From the NCBI GenBank assembly GCA_963708725.1, contig CAVPTL010000019.1, positions 1-31,231 of the forward strand: a stretch of 31,231 nt of DNA, given 5' to 3'. Below are positions 20,948 through 28,626 of the stretch, one piece after another (within the stretch, counting starts at the first letter, position 1; each line of letters opens with the position of its first letter). The notes under the pieces are model-generated. The model was not told the origin of the DNA. It saw only the letters and a program-made list of their open reading frames with translations, and did no database searches. The DNA comes from CAVPTL01 sp963708725 (lineage in GTDB: Bacteria > Actinomycetota > Thermoleophilia > Gaiellales > JAICJC01). The translations under genes and the position numbers were made by a program.

Positions 20948-22411
20948 GTGTTCCTGAACCAGATGCCCCGCTTCGAACCGCTCTCCGCAGAAGCTCTTGC
21001 GACGATTGAGGGAGGCTGGGAACGGCTCGGCACCGAGGTCGGGGTGCGGTTCGATCATCCCCGCGCGATCGAGCTGTTCCGGGCAGCCGGGCAGACCGTC
21101 GACGACGACGCGGTCGTCCGTTTCGATCCGGGATTTCTCGCCGCCCAGGCGGCATACGCCCCGCCCGAGTTCGCGCTGCACGCCCGCAACCCCGCCCGAG
21201 ACTTCATCGTGGGTGGCGACCACATGATCTTCGGCCCCGCCAACGGCCCCCCGTTCGTTCGCACCGGCGGCGAGCGCCGAGACGGCACGATGGCCGATCT
21301 CGAGCAGCTGCTGAAGCTGACGCAGATGACCGACGCGCTCGATACCCCGGGCCGCAACATCCTGGAGCCCAACGACGTCGCGCTGGACGTTCGGCACCTG
21401 CTCCGCGCCCTCGCCGCCGCCCGGCTGACCGACCGCGTGTGGTCAGGCGAGCCCTCGTCCGAGAGCGCCGCCCTTGACTGCATCCGGATGGGCGAGATCA
21501 TCCACGGCGGACGCGAGGCGATCGAGCAGCGGCCGGTCATGTTCGGCAACGTCAACGTCAACTCGCCGCTGCACTTCGACGTGCGCATGCTGGAAGGACT
21601 GCTGACCTACGCCGATGCCGGCCAGGCGATCATCGTGACGCCGTTTCTGCTGATGGGGGCGATGGCCCCGGTGTCCACACCCGCGGCGCTCGCGCAGCAG
21701 ACGGTGGAGGCGCTGGCGGGCATCGCACTGGTTCAGCTGGTGCGACAGGGCACGCCCTGCGTGATGGGCTCGTTTCTGTCTGCAACCGACATGCAGTCCG
21801 GCTCGCCCGGATTCGGCGGGCCGGAGTCGGCGCTTGGCCTGTACGCCTCTGGGCAGATCGCTCGCCGGCTCAAGCTTCCGTGGCGATCCGGCGGCGGCAC
21901 CCTGACCTCGAGCCAGACGCCGGACTTCCAGGCGGGCTACGAGGCCTTCAACACGCTCAGTGCCGCGTTCCTCGCCGGTGCGAATGTGTGCTGGCAGTCG
22001 GCCGGCTGGCTGGAGGGCGGGCTGGTCACGTCGTTTGAGAAGTTCGTCGCCGACTGCGAGCTGCTCGACCTTTTGATCCACCAGTTCACGCCCGTCGAGG
22101 TCGACGAGGCCAGCCTGGCCTTCGACGCTCACGTCGAGGTCGGCCAGAGCGGGCACTTCTTCGGGGCAGAACACACGCTCGAGCGATTCCGCGACTGCTT
22201 CTGGCGCCCGACCGTGGCGTCGACCGAAAACATCGACCGTTGGACCCGCAACGGCTCGCTCGACTACGCCGCGCGCGCGACCGGACGGTGGCAGCAGATG
22301 CTCGAAGCCTACGAACAGCCCCCACTGGACGAGGCGATCGAGCAAGAACTGGTCGAATTCGTGGAGCAGCGCGCCCTGGAGCTGGGCGACCCGGTCGATA
22401 TCCGCGCCTGA
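20948..22411 (+). CDS. Trimethylamine methyltransferase (MttB) family protein, non-pyrrolysine type
   Basis: A 487-residue MttB-superfamily protein with a TIM-barrel pattern: FGPANGPPFV, RNILEPNDVALDVRHL, VMFGNVNVNSPLHFD, GQAIIVTPFLLMGAMAPVS, GTPCVMGSFLSATDMQSG, SSQTPDFQAGYEAFNTLSAA and NVCWQSAGWLEGG. The frame is read without any internal stop, so no pyrrolysine (UAG) is needed. Non-pyrrolysine members such as glycine betaine methyltransferase (MtgB) move a methyl group from quaternary amines to a corrinoid protein. No corrinoid protein or activase gene is visible here. GTG 20948 is chosen tentatively (ATG 20963 is the alternative; neither has a good Shine-Dalgarno). It is single-gene and divergent from the formamidase operon, with operator site F between. 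A role in demethylating an N-methylated substrate is inference. Confidence 0.85.
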   Translation: MFLNQMPRFEPLSAEALATIEGGWERLGTEVGVRFDHPRAIELFRAAGQTVDDDAVVRFDPGFLAAQAAYAPPEFALHARNPARDFIVGGDHMIFGPANGPPFVRTGGERRDGTMADLEQLLKLTQMTDALDTPGRNILEPNDVALDVRHLLRALAAARLTDRVWSGEPSSESAALDCIRMGEIIHGGREAIEQRPVMFGNVNVNSPLHFDVRMLEGLLTYADAGQAIIVTPFLLMGAMAPVSTPAALAQQTVEALAGIALVQLVRQGTPCVMGSFLSATDMQSGSPGFGGPESALGLYASGQIARRLKLPWRSGGGTLTSSQTPDFQAGYEAFNTLSAAFLAGANVCWQSAGWLEGGLVTSFEKFVADCELLDLLIHQFTPVEVDEASLAFDAHVEVGQSGHFFGAEHTLERFRDCFWRPTVASTENIDRWTRNGSLDYAARATGRWQQMLEAYEQPPLDEAIEQELVEFVEQRALELGDPVDIRA

Positions 22412-22447
22412 GCGCCGGCTTTCAGAGCTCATCGGTGGCGCGCTTCC

Positions 22448-22476
22448 TTGACCACGGACTGAACATCCTGTATCAC
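22448..22476 (+). promoter_or_regulatory. Putative sigma-70 promoter of the oligopeptide-type transporter operon
   Basis: TTGACC (22448-22453), a 17-base spacer, and TATCAC (22471-22476), in the 146-base gap between the MttB gene and the OppA-type gene. Transcription would start near 22483, giving a leader of about 75 bases. No CCAAC-N4-GTTGG copy is present here, unlike the operons to the left. Confidence 0.55.
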
Positions 22477-22490
22477 AGAGCGCACACTTA

Positions 22491-22550
22491 GACCCGGATT
22501 CCGGCGGTTTGCCCGAGCCCCCGGGTCGCCAGCGATCCTCCAGCAAGGAG
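22491..22550 (+). promoter_or_regulatory. Structured leader before the OppA-type gene
   Basis: Two inverted repeats lie in the predicted 5' leader. GACCCGG (22491-22497) pairs perfectly with CCGGGTC (22521-22527) around a 23-base loop. CTCC (22538-22541) can pair with GGAG (22547-22550), which is the Shine-Dalgarno of the gene at 22558. The second helix would hide the ribosome binding site. It may be translational control or only G+C-rich sequence; no known riboswitch class was recognised. Confidence 0.3.
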
Positions 22551-22557
22551 CTCCGAG

Positions 22558-24174
22558 ATGACCGACTCTGGACAAGAACCCGCGCACCAAAGCTCGGGGC
22601 TTTCCCGTCAAGACTTCCTGAAGTCGGCAGGTGCGACGGGGCTGGCGCTCACCGGCGGTGCGGCCTTCCTGGCGGCCTGCGGGAGCGGGAGTTCGACCAG
22701 CTCGGCCACAACCACCGCCGCAGGCGCCCCGCGCCACGGCGGCATCCTCAAGGTCGGCATGATCGGGGGCGGAAACGCCGAGTCGCTGAACCCGGCCAAC
22801 GCCGATCTCAACGGGCCCAACATCGCCCGCTGCTACACCCTGTACGACACGCTGGTACGGCTGGCGCCAGACAGCACGCCGAGCCCCGGCCTGGCCACGG
22901 AGTGGTCAGCCGACGCCGCGTCCAAGACGTGGACGTTCAAGCTCCGGCCGGGCGTGAAGTTCCACAACGGCAATCCGCTCACCGGTGCGGACATCGTGTA
23001 CTCGTTCAAGTACATGTCCCACCCCTCCAACAACGCCTCGAGCCTGCTCACGAACGTCGATGTCGCCAACATCCACACCCCCGACAACACCACGGTCGTG
23101 ATCCCACTGAAGGGCTCGCAGACCCAGTTTCCAGCGGTCCTGACCGATCCCGCCTGCGCCATCATCCCGGCGGGAACGACGGACTTCCGCCACCCGATCG
23201 GAACGGGAGCGTTCAAGTACCACTCGTTCACCGTCGGCCAGCAGAGCGTCTTTCTCCGCAATCCCGACTACTGGGACGGCGACAAGCCGTACGTCGACCA
23301 GCTGGTGATCTCGTCGATCAGCGACGACACCGCCCGCGTGAACGCCCTGCTGAGCGGCACGATCAACGTGCTGCAGCAGCTGCCCTACACCCAGGGTAAG
23401 ACGCTTACCTCCAACAATGCGGTGAAGCTGGTCAGCACGCCGAGCAACACGCCGTACCTGTTCTACATGCGGGTGGATCAGGCCCCGTTCACCGACGTGC
23501 GCGTGCGTCAAGCGATGCGCTACATCGTCGATCGCCCGGCGATGATCACCGACGCGATCAACGGGTTCGGCTCGGTCGCAAACGACCTGGTCGGCAAGGG
23601 CCTCACCTTCTACGACGACTCATTCCCACAGCGGGTGCAGGATCTCGACAAGGCCAAGTCGCTGCTCAAAGCCGCCGGTCAGAGCGACCTCACCGTCACC
23701 ATGTACACCTCGGCCATCGCCCCGGGAATCTCGGAGGCAGCCACCCTGTTCTCCCAGCAGGCATCGGGTGCGGGCGTCAAGGTCAACATCCAGACGGTCC
23801 CGGCCGACGCGTACTTCAACTCGTCGCTGAAGTACCTGAAGTACCCGCTGGCGTCGTCGTTCTGGACGTTTTCGAGCATTCCGCAGTGGTACGGCGAGGC
23901 GCTCGGCAAGAACGCTCCCTACAACGAGACCCACTACGACAGTGCATCGTTTACCAAGCTGATGGAGCAGGCAAACGCGGCGTCCTCGCCCGACCAGGCC
24001 CAGCAGCTGTGGTCGCAGGTGCAGGAGATCCAGTTCAACGAGGGTGGGTACGTCGTGTGGGCCAACGTCGACAACCTCGATGCGGTGTCGTCCAGTGTGC
24101 AAGGAATGGTGCCGGCGCGGGCGTACTCGCTGGGGTCTCCCACGGGTCTGATCGACGCCTGGTTGTCGGAGTAG
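22558..24174 (+). CDS. Peptide/oligopeptide-type ABC transporter substrate-binding lipoprotein
   Basis: A 538-residue family 5 (OppA/DppA) binding protein. Export signal: SRQDFLK at 16-22 (a Tat-like motif with Gln for the second Arg), a hydrophobic stretch and a lipobox with Cys41 (FLAAC), then a Ser/Thr/Ala-rich linker. The mature domain begins GGILKVGMIGG, with family signatures ATEWSADAASKTWTFKLRPG, VKFHNGNPLTGADIVYSFKY, GTGAFKYHSF, NPDYWDGDKPYVDQLV and VRQAMRYIVDR. Ligands are peptides or other organics including opines and glycosides; specificity cannot be read from sequence. The start ATG 22558 has AAGGAG (22545-22550) 7 bases upstream. It is the first gene of the second transporter operon. 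Confidence 0.93.
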   Translation: MTDSGQEPAHQSSGLSRQDFLKSAGATGLALTGGAAFLAACGSGSSTSSATTTAAGAPRHGGILKVGMIGGGNAESLNPANADLNGPNIARCYTLYDTLVRLAPDSTPSPGLATEWSADAASKTWTFKLRPGVKFHNGNPLTGADIVYSFKYMSHPSNNASSLLTNVDVANIHTPDNTTVVIPLKGSQTQFPAVLTDPACAIIPAGTTDFRHPIGTGAFKYHSFTVGQQSVFLRNPDYWDGDKPYVDQLVISSISDDTARVNALLSGTINVLQQLPYTQGKTLTSNNAVKLVSTPSNTPYLFYMRVDQAPFTDVRVRQAMRYIVDRPAMITDAINGFGSVANDLVGKGLTFYDDSFPQRVQDLDKAKSLLKAAGQSDLTVTMYTSAIAPGISEAATLFSQQASGAGVKVNIQTVPADAYFNSSLKYLKYPLASSFWTFSSIPQWYGEALGKNAPYNETHYDSASFTKLMEQANAASSPDQAQQLWSQVQEIQFNEGGYVVWANVDNLDAVSSSVQGMVPARAYSLGSPTGLIDAWLSE

Positions 24175-24177
24175 GCA

Positions 24178-25203
24178 TTGGCCGTAACGGCGCCGACAGC
24201 GTCTCCGACCAACGCCCCGACAACCCGCCGGCGCCACCCGCTACTGGCGTTCACAGTCCGCCGAATCGGCGCGGGGCTGGTGACGCTGCTCGTGGTCTCG
24301 ATGCTGGTGTTTGCCGCCTGTCAGGTGCTCCCCGGCGATGCCGCCAGCGTGATCCTGGGCCGGCAGGCCACCGGCCAGCAGCTGCGCCAGCTGCGGACCG
24401 AGATGGGAATCAACCGGCCGGTGGTCGTCAGATACGCCGATTGGGTCTCGGATCTGGCCCGCGGAGACCTCGGTAACTCCGCCGCCGGGTATGCGCAGGG
24501 GGGCAAGGTGTCGGTCTGGAGCTTGATCAGCGGAAAGCTCCAAAACACCGTGATCCTGGCAACCATCACGTTCCTGCTGGCGGCCCCGATCTCGATCCTC
24601 CTGGGTGCGATTGCCGCCCTGCGCGCATCGAAGCCGGCCGACCACGCCATCACCATCACCAGCCTCGCGCTGGTCTCGATGCCGGAGTTCGTGCTGGGCT
24701 CGGTGTTGATCGCGGTGTTCTTCTCGTGGCTCGGTCTGCTCCCCCCGGTCGCATTGTTTCCGCCGGGTGTGAGCCCGCTCACCGACCCCAGCGCGCTGGT
24801 GCTTCCGGTGCTGACGCTGCTCGGTGTGACGGTCGGAGCCGCCGCGCGCATGGTGCGGGCGGGGATGCTCGAGACGCTTCGATCCGAATACGTTCAATCG
24901 GCCCGCCTGCACGGCATCGACGAGCGCCGCGTCAGGCTCTCCTACGCGCTTCGAAACTCGCTCGCCCCAACCGTGCAGGTGCTGGCCCAGGTGCTCCAGT
25001 ACCTGCTGGGCGGGATCGTGGTGGTTGAGTACCTGTTTGCGTATCCGGGCCTCGGTGCAGAGCTCGTGAACGCGGTGGGTATTCGGGACGTGTTCGAGGT
25101 GGAGGCGATCGTGATGATCTTCGCGGCGGCCTTTATCGCGATCAACATCATTGCCGACCTGATCGTCGTCTTGCTCGTTCCCCGGCTGAGGACGAGCGTA
25201 TGA
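24178..25203 (+). CDS. Peptide-type ABC transporter permease (DppB/OppB-like)
   Basis: A 341-residue permease with six predicted membrane segments. It begins after a Thr/Pro-rich cytoplasmic tail with RRIGAGLVTLLVVSMLVFAACQVLPGD, the standard DppB opening, followed by the LRTEMGINRPVVVRYADWV periplasmic segment. The EAA loop is YVQSARLHGIDERRVRLSYALRN-like, and LLGGIVVVEYLFAYPGLG is the usual DppB signature before the last helices. The start is TTG 24178, 3 bases after the OppA stop; a GTG at 24187 would be a minor change. The stop overlaps the next gene by 4 bases. Confidence 0.93.
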   Translation: MAVTAPTASPTNAPTTRRRHPLLAFTVRRIGAGLVTLLVVSMLVFAACQVLPGDAASVILGRQATGQQLRQLRTEMGINRPVVVRYADWVSDLARGDLGNSAAGYAQGGKVSVWSLISGKLQNTVILATITFLLAAPISILLGAIAALRASKPADHAITITSLALVSMPEFVLGSVLIAVFFSWLGLLPPVALFPPGVSPLTDPSALVLPVLTLLGVTVGAAARMVRAGMLETLRSEYVQSARLHGIDERRVRLSYALRNSLAPTVQVLAQVLQYLLGGIVVVEYLFAYPGLGAELVNAVGIRDVFEVEAIVMIFAAAFIAINIIADLIVVLLVPRLRTSV

Positions 25204-26036
25204 CCATCGCCGCCCGCCGTGTCGCGCTTCCCCGGGGTATGCGCCAGACCGCCGCCAAGGTCGGGTTCATCATGCTCGTCGTCATCGTTGCGGTGGCGAT
25301 CTTCGGGCCGTTCCTTGCTCCCGACTCGCCGGTTGTCCCGGTGGGCGCGCCCTTCGACAGTCCCAGCGCACATCATCTGCTGGGCACCGACTACCTCGGC
25401 CGCGACGTCGTCTCGCGCACGCTCTGGGGCGGGCGCAGCGTGCTGCTGCTGGCCGGGCTCTCGACGCTGATCGCCTACGTGTTTGGCCTCCTGATCGGGC
25501 TCTTTGCCGGGTACAGCCGCAACATGGCCGATTCGCTCCTGATGCGACTGATGGACATCCTGCTGTCGTTTCCGCCGCTGATCTTCATGCTGGTCATGAT
25601 CACGGCGATCGGTACCGGCAAGGTCGGGCTGGTGATCGGGGTGGCCGTCGTCCAGACACCCTCGATCGCCAGGATCATGCGCACCGCCACGCTCGAGCAA
25701 TCGGTCCGCGGATTTGTCGAATCGGCGGTGGCACGAGGTGAGAGCACCGGCTCGATCCTGATCCGCGAGGTGCTCCCCAACATCGTCTCGCCGCTGGCCG
25801 CCGACGCCGGCCTGCGGCTCACGTACTCCGTGCTGATCATCGCCTCGGTCAACTTCCTCGGCCTCGGCCTCCAGCCGCCCGCGGCCGACTGGGGCCTGAT
25901 GGTCGCTGAAAACCGCAGCGGCATCGGCCTCAACCCCGCGGCGGTGCTCGGCCCCGCCGTCATCATCGCGCTGCTCACGATCTCGCTGAACCTGATCGGC
26001 GATGGCTTCGCCCGCGCGCTGGGACGCTCCTCGTGA
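25200..26036 (+). CDS. Peptide-type ABC transporter permease (DppC/OppC-like)
   Basis: A 278-residue second permease. The N-terminal membrane segment VGFIMLVVIVAVAIFGPFLA is followed by the DppC landmark HHLLGTDYLGRDVVSRTLWGGR. There are about six membrane segments with RLMDILLSFPPLIFML in the middle, an EAA region around ESAVARGESTGSILIREVLP, and the C-terminal NFLGLGLQPPAADWGLMV signature. It pairs with the preceding permease. ATG 25200 overlaps the DppB-like stop (ATGA), and its stop overlaps the ATPase start (GTGA). Confidence 0.93.
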   Translation: MTIAARRVALPRGMRQTAAKVGFIMLVVIVAVAIFGPFLAPDSPVVPVGAPFDSPSAHHLLGTDYLGRDVVSRTLWGGRSVLLLAGLSTLIAYVFGLLIGLFAGYSRNMADSLLMRLMDILLSFPPLIFMLVMITAIGTGKVGLVIGVAVVQTPSIARIMRTATLEQSVRGFVESAVARGESTGSILIREVLPNIVSPLAADAGLRLTYSVLIIASVNFLGLGLQPPAADWGLMVAENRSGIGLNPAAVLGPAVIIALLTISLNLIGDGFARALGRSS

Positions 26037-27853
26037 GCGCTCCGTCGATGCCGGCGGCCGGCGCCCTGGACATCCGTGGCCTGTCGGTCGGTCTCGAGTC
26101 GGGCGAGGCGGTGGTCGAGGAGCTCGACATCGAACTCGCCGCGGGTGAGATCCTCGGGCTGGTCGGTGAGTCCGGGAGTGGCAAGACGACCGCCGCCCTG
26201 GCGATTCTGGGCTACGCCCGCGAAGGTGCGGTGATCACCGGTGGAACCGTGAGCGTCGCCGCGGGCGAGGTGCCCTACGACGACGAGCATCGGGCCCGAT
26301 CGATCCGCGGCCGAGTGGTGTCATACGTGCCGCAAGACCCCGCCAACAGCCTCAACCCGTCGCTTCGCATCGGGACGGCGGTTGAGCACGTGCTCGCCGT
26401 CGGTGGTCGGATGAGCTCACCGATCGAGGCCGTGAGAGCTGCGCTCGAGTCGGCCGGCCTGCCGTCCGACAGTGGGTTTCTGCGGCGATTTCCCCATCAG
26501 CTGTCCGGCGGCCAGCAGCAGCGGGTGCTGCTCGGCATGGCCCTCGGACCCGAGCCGGCCCTGGTGGTGCTCGACGAGCCGACCACCGGGCTCGACGTGG
26601 TGACTCAGGCCAGGATCCTGGAGGAGATCGACCGCCTGCGACGAGAACTGAACGTGGCCATGGTGTACGTGTCGCACGACCTCGCCGTGGTCGGTCAGAT
26701 CGCCGACCGGATCGCGGTGATGTACGCCGGGCGGATCGTCGAGCAGGGGGCTGCACTCGACGTGCTCACCCGACCCAGGCACCCGTATACGCAGGGGCTG
26801 GTCGCGTGTATCCCCGACTACCGGCACCGTCACAAGCTGGAAGCGATGGCCGGCGTGGCGGTGGGCGTCGGCGATCGGCCCAGGGGTTGTGCGTTTGCAC
26901 CGCGTTGTCCCCACCAGATCGAGGCCTGCACCGCGGCGCTGCCGCCGTTGGAGCCGACCGGCGACACCGCGTCGGCGGCGGCTCGATGCATCCGCTGGCG
27001 TGAACTCGGGCCGTTCGCTCTCGAGCGCGCCGGCCGCACCGACAGGACGTCCGGCGATCCCGCCGAGCACCGCCCCCCGCTGCTCCAGGTCGACGGGATC
27101 AGTGTCGACTACCGCCAGGCCGGGCACGCGGTGCATGCGGTCACCGACGTCTCGTTTGACGTCGACGTCGGGGAATGCGTCGCGCTCGTGGGCGAGTCGG
27201 GATCGGGGAAGACGACCATCGGCCGCTGCATCGCGGGCCTCCATCCCCAGGCCGCGGGGCGGATCCGGTTCGACGGCGGGGAGATCGCCGGGCGGGCCAA
27301 GAATCGCGACCGTGAGCTGCGCCGCCGGATCCAGATCATCTTTCAAAACCCGTTCGAGTCGCTCAATCCACGGCATACGGTGGCCCAGAGCATCGGGCGC
27401 CCGATCAGGTTTCTTCGCCGGGTGCCGGCTGACCAGACGGCGCAGGAGATCTCGGACTACCTCGAGCGCGTGCGGCTTCCCGCCCGCCTGGGGTCGCGCT
27501 ACCCGGGGGAGCTCTCCGGAGGCGAGCGTCAACGTGTGGCCATCGCCAGGGCGCTGGCGGCCAACCCCGACCTGATCGTGTGTGACGAGGTGACCTCCGC
27601 ACTCGACGTCTCGGTGCAAGCGGCGGTGCTCGAGATCCTCGACGAGCTGCGCCGCGAGCTCAACCTCGCGTTGCTGTTCGTGACTCACGACCTCGGCGTC
27701 GTGTCGGCGATCGCCGATCGCGTGCTGGTGCTCCAGGACGGCAGCCTGCGCGAGGCCGGCGACGTGGAGGACGTAATTCTGCGACCGAAAGACGACTACA
27801 CCAAGACGCTGATCGCGTCTGCCCCTCATCTACCGGCGGTGCCAAATGCGTGA
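26033..27853 (+). CDS. Fused double ATPase of the peptide-type ABC transporter (DppD-DppF in one chain)
   Basis: A 606-residue protein with two nucleotide-binding domains. First: Walker A GESGSGKT (45-52), LSGGQ (157-161), Asp181-Glu182, then the oligopeptide/dipeptide C-terminal region with Cys286, Cys292 and Cys299, which fits the cysteine pattern often holding an Fe-S cluster in DppD-like ATPases. Second: Walker A GESGSGKT (387-394), LSGGE (494-498), Asp518-Glu519. One polypeptide therefore supplies both ATPase halves for the permease pair just upstream. Fused arrangements are known for GsiA- and YejF-like systems. GTG 26033 overlaps the DppC-like stop by 4 bases; the stop overlaps the second IclR gene by 8 bases. 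Confidence 0.94.
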   Translation: MSAPSMPAAGALDIRGLSVGLESGEAVVEELDIELAAGEILGLVGESGSGKTTAALAILGYAREGAVITGGTVSVAAGEVPYDDEHRARSIRGRVVSYVPQDPANSLNPSLRIGTAVEHVLAVGGRMSSPIEAVRAALESAGLPSDSGFLRRFPHQLSGGQQQRVLLGMALGPEPALVVLDEPTTGLDVVTQARILEEIDRLRRELNVAMVYVSHDLAVVGQIADRIAVMYAGRIVEQGAALDVLTRPRHPYTQGLVACIPDYRHRHKLEAMAGVAVGVGDRPRGCAFAPRCPHQIEACTAALPPLEPTGDTASAAARCIRWRELGPFALERAGRTDRTSGDPAEHRPPLLQVDGISVDYRQAGHAVHAVTDVSFDVDVGECVALVGESGSGKTTIGRCIAGLHPQAAGRIRFDGGEIAGRAKNRDRELRRRIQIIFQNPFESLNPRHTVAQSIGRPIRFLRRVPADQTAQEISDYLERVRLPARLGSRYPGELSGGERQRVAIARALAANPDLIVCDEVTSALDVSVQAAVLEILDELRRELNLALLFVTHDLGVVSAIADRVLVLQDGSLREAGDVEDVILRPKDDYTKTLIASAPHLPAVPNA

Positions 27854-28604
27854 GAACCAATCCATCGGCAAGGCCGTCGCGGTGCTGCGGGAGGTAAGCC
27901 AGCATCCCAACGGCGTGTCGGCGAGTGAGCTGTCGCGTCGGACTGCGATCTCGCGGGTGACCGTGGCGCGGCTGGCGGCGACTCTCGCCCAGCATCACAT
28001 GCTCACGCGTCGAAGCGACGATCGCTACATCCTGGGCTCGGAGGTGGCACGGCTGGGCAGCCTCGCCAACCACGACCAGCTGGTGATCGCCGCGGTCGAA
28101 CCCGGGCTGCGGGCGCTGCGCGATACGTTCGACGAGGCCGCCACCCTCGAGGTTCCCCGCGGAGCGCATCGGATCGAGACCGTCTATCAGCTGAACCCGA
28201 GCTACGTGATGACCCCAAACTGGGTCGGGCAGGACATCGACCTGCACGCGAGCTCTGCCGGCAAGGTGTTTCTGGCGTTCTCCCAGCCATCACCCGAGAA
28301 AGCGTTGAGCAAGCAAAAGCTGGTCGCCCGTACCCGGCATACCATCACCGAGCTGCCGGCACTGCTCGAGCACCTGTCGGAGGTTCGCCGGCGGGGGGTG
28401 GCCAAGACCCACGACGAGTACGAGCTCGAGCTCACCGGGGTGTCGGTGCCGGTGCTCGCCGGCAACGGCTCGGCCGAGCTTCTGGCGATCCTGAGCGTGA
28501 CGGGGCCCACGTCGCGGCTCGAGCCGCAGCTGAATGAGGCCGCCTTCGCCCACTTGCGAGCGGTGGGGGCAGAGATGTCGGCCCAGTGGGCCGGACTGGT
28601 TTAA
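27846..28604 (+). CDS. IclR family transcriptional regulator 2
   Basis: A 252-residue regulator. The helix-turn-helix lies in residues 6-65 (SIGKAVAVLREVSQHPNGVSA, then SELSRRTAISRVTVARLAATL), followed by the wing ending in YILGSEVARL. The effector domain runs from about 80 to 245 and includes VEPGLRALRDTFDEAATLEV, DLHASSAGKVFLAF and GVSVPVLAGNGSAELLAIL. It is distinct from regulator 1 and lies inside the transporter operon it probably controls. ATG 27846 overlaps the ATPase stop by 8 bases. Its operator was not identified; the promoter at 22448 is the obvious place to look. Confidence 0.92.
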   Translation: MRENQSIGKAVAVLREVSQHPNGVSASELSRRTAISRVTVARLAATLAQHHMLTRRSDDRYILGSEVARLGSLANHDQLVIAAVEPGLRALRDTFDEAATLEVPRGAHRIETVYQLNPSYVMTPNWVGQDIDLHASSAGKVFLAFSQPSPEKALSKQKLVARTRHTITELPALLEHLSEVRRRGVAKTHDEYELELTGVSVPVLAGNGSAELLAILSVTGPTSRLEPQLNEAAFAHLRAVGAEMSAQWAGLV

Positions 28605-28626
28605 CCATGAAACGAAAAGGACCACC

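Noticed and set aside
20845..21033. Longer start for the formamidase
   Set aside because: The extension crosses operator F and the MttB start and shows no family similarity.
22406..22443. GCGCC...GGCGC repeat after the MttB gene as terminator
   Set aside because: Only 5-bp arms with a loop of more than 20 bases and no T-run; too weak to call.
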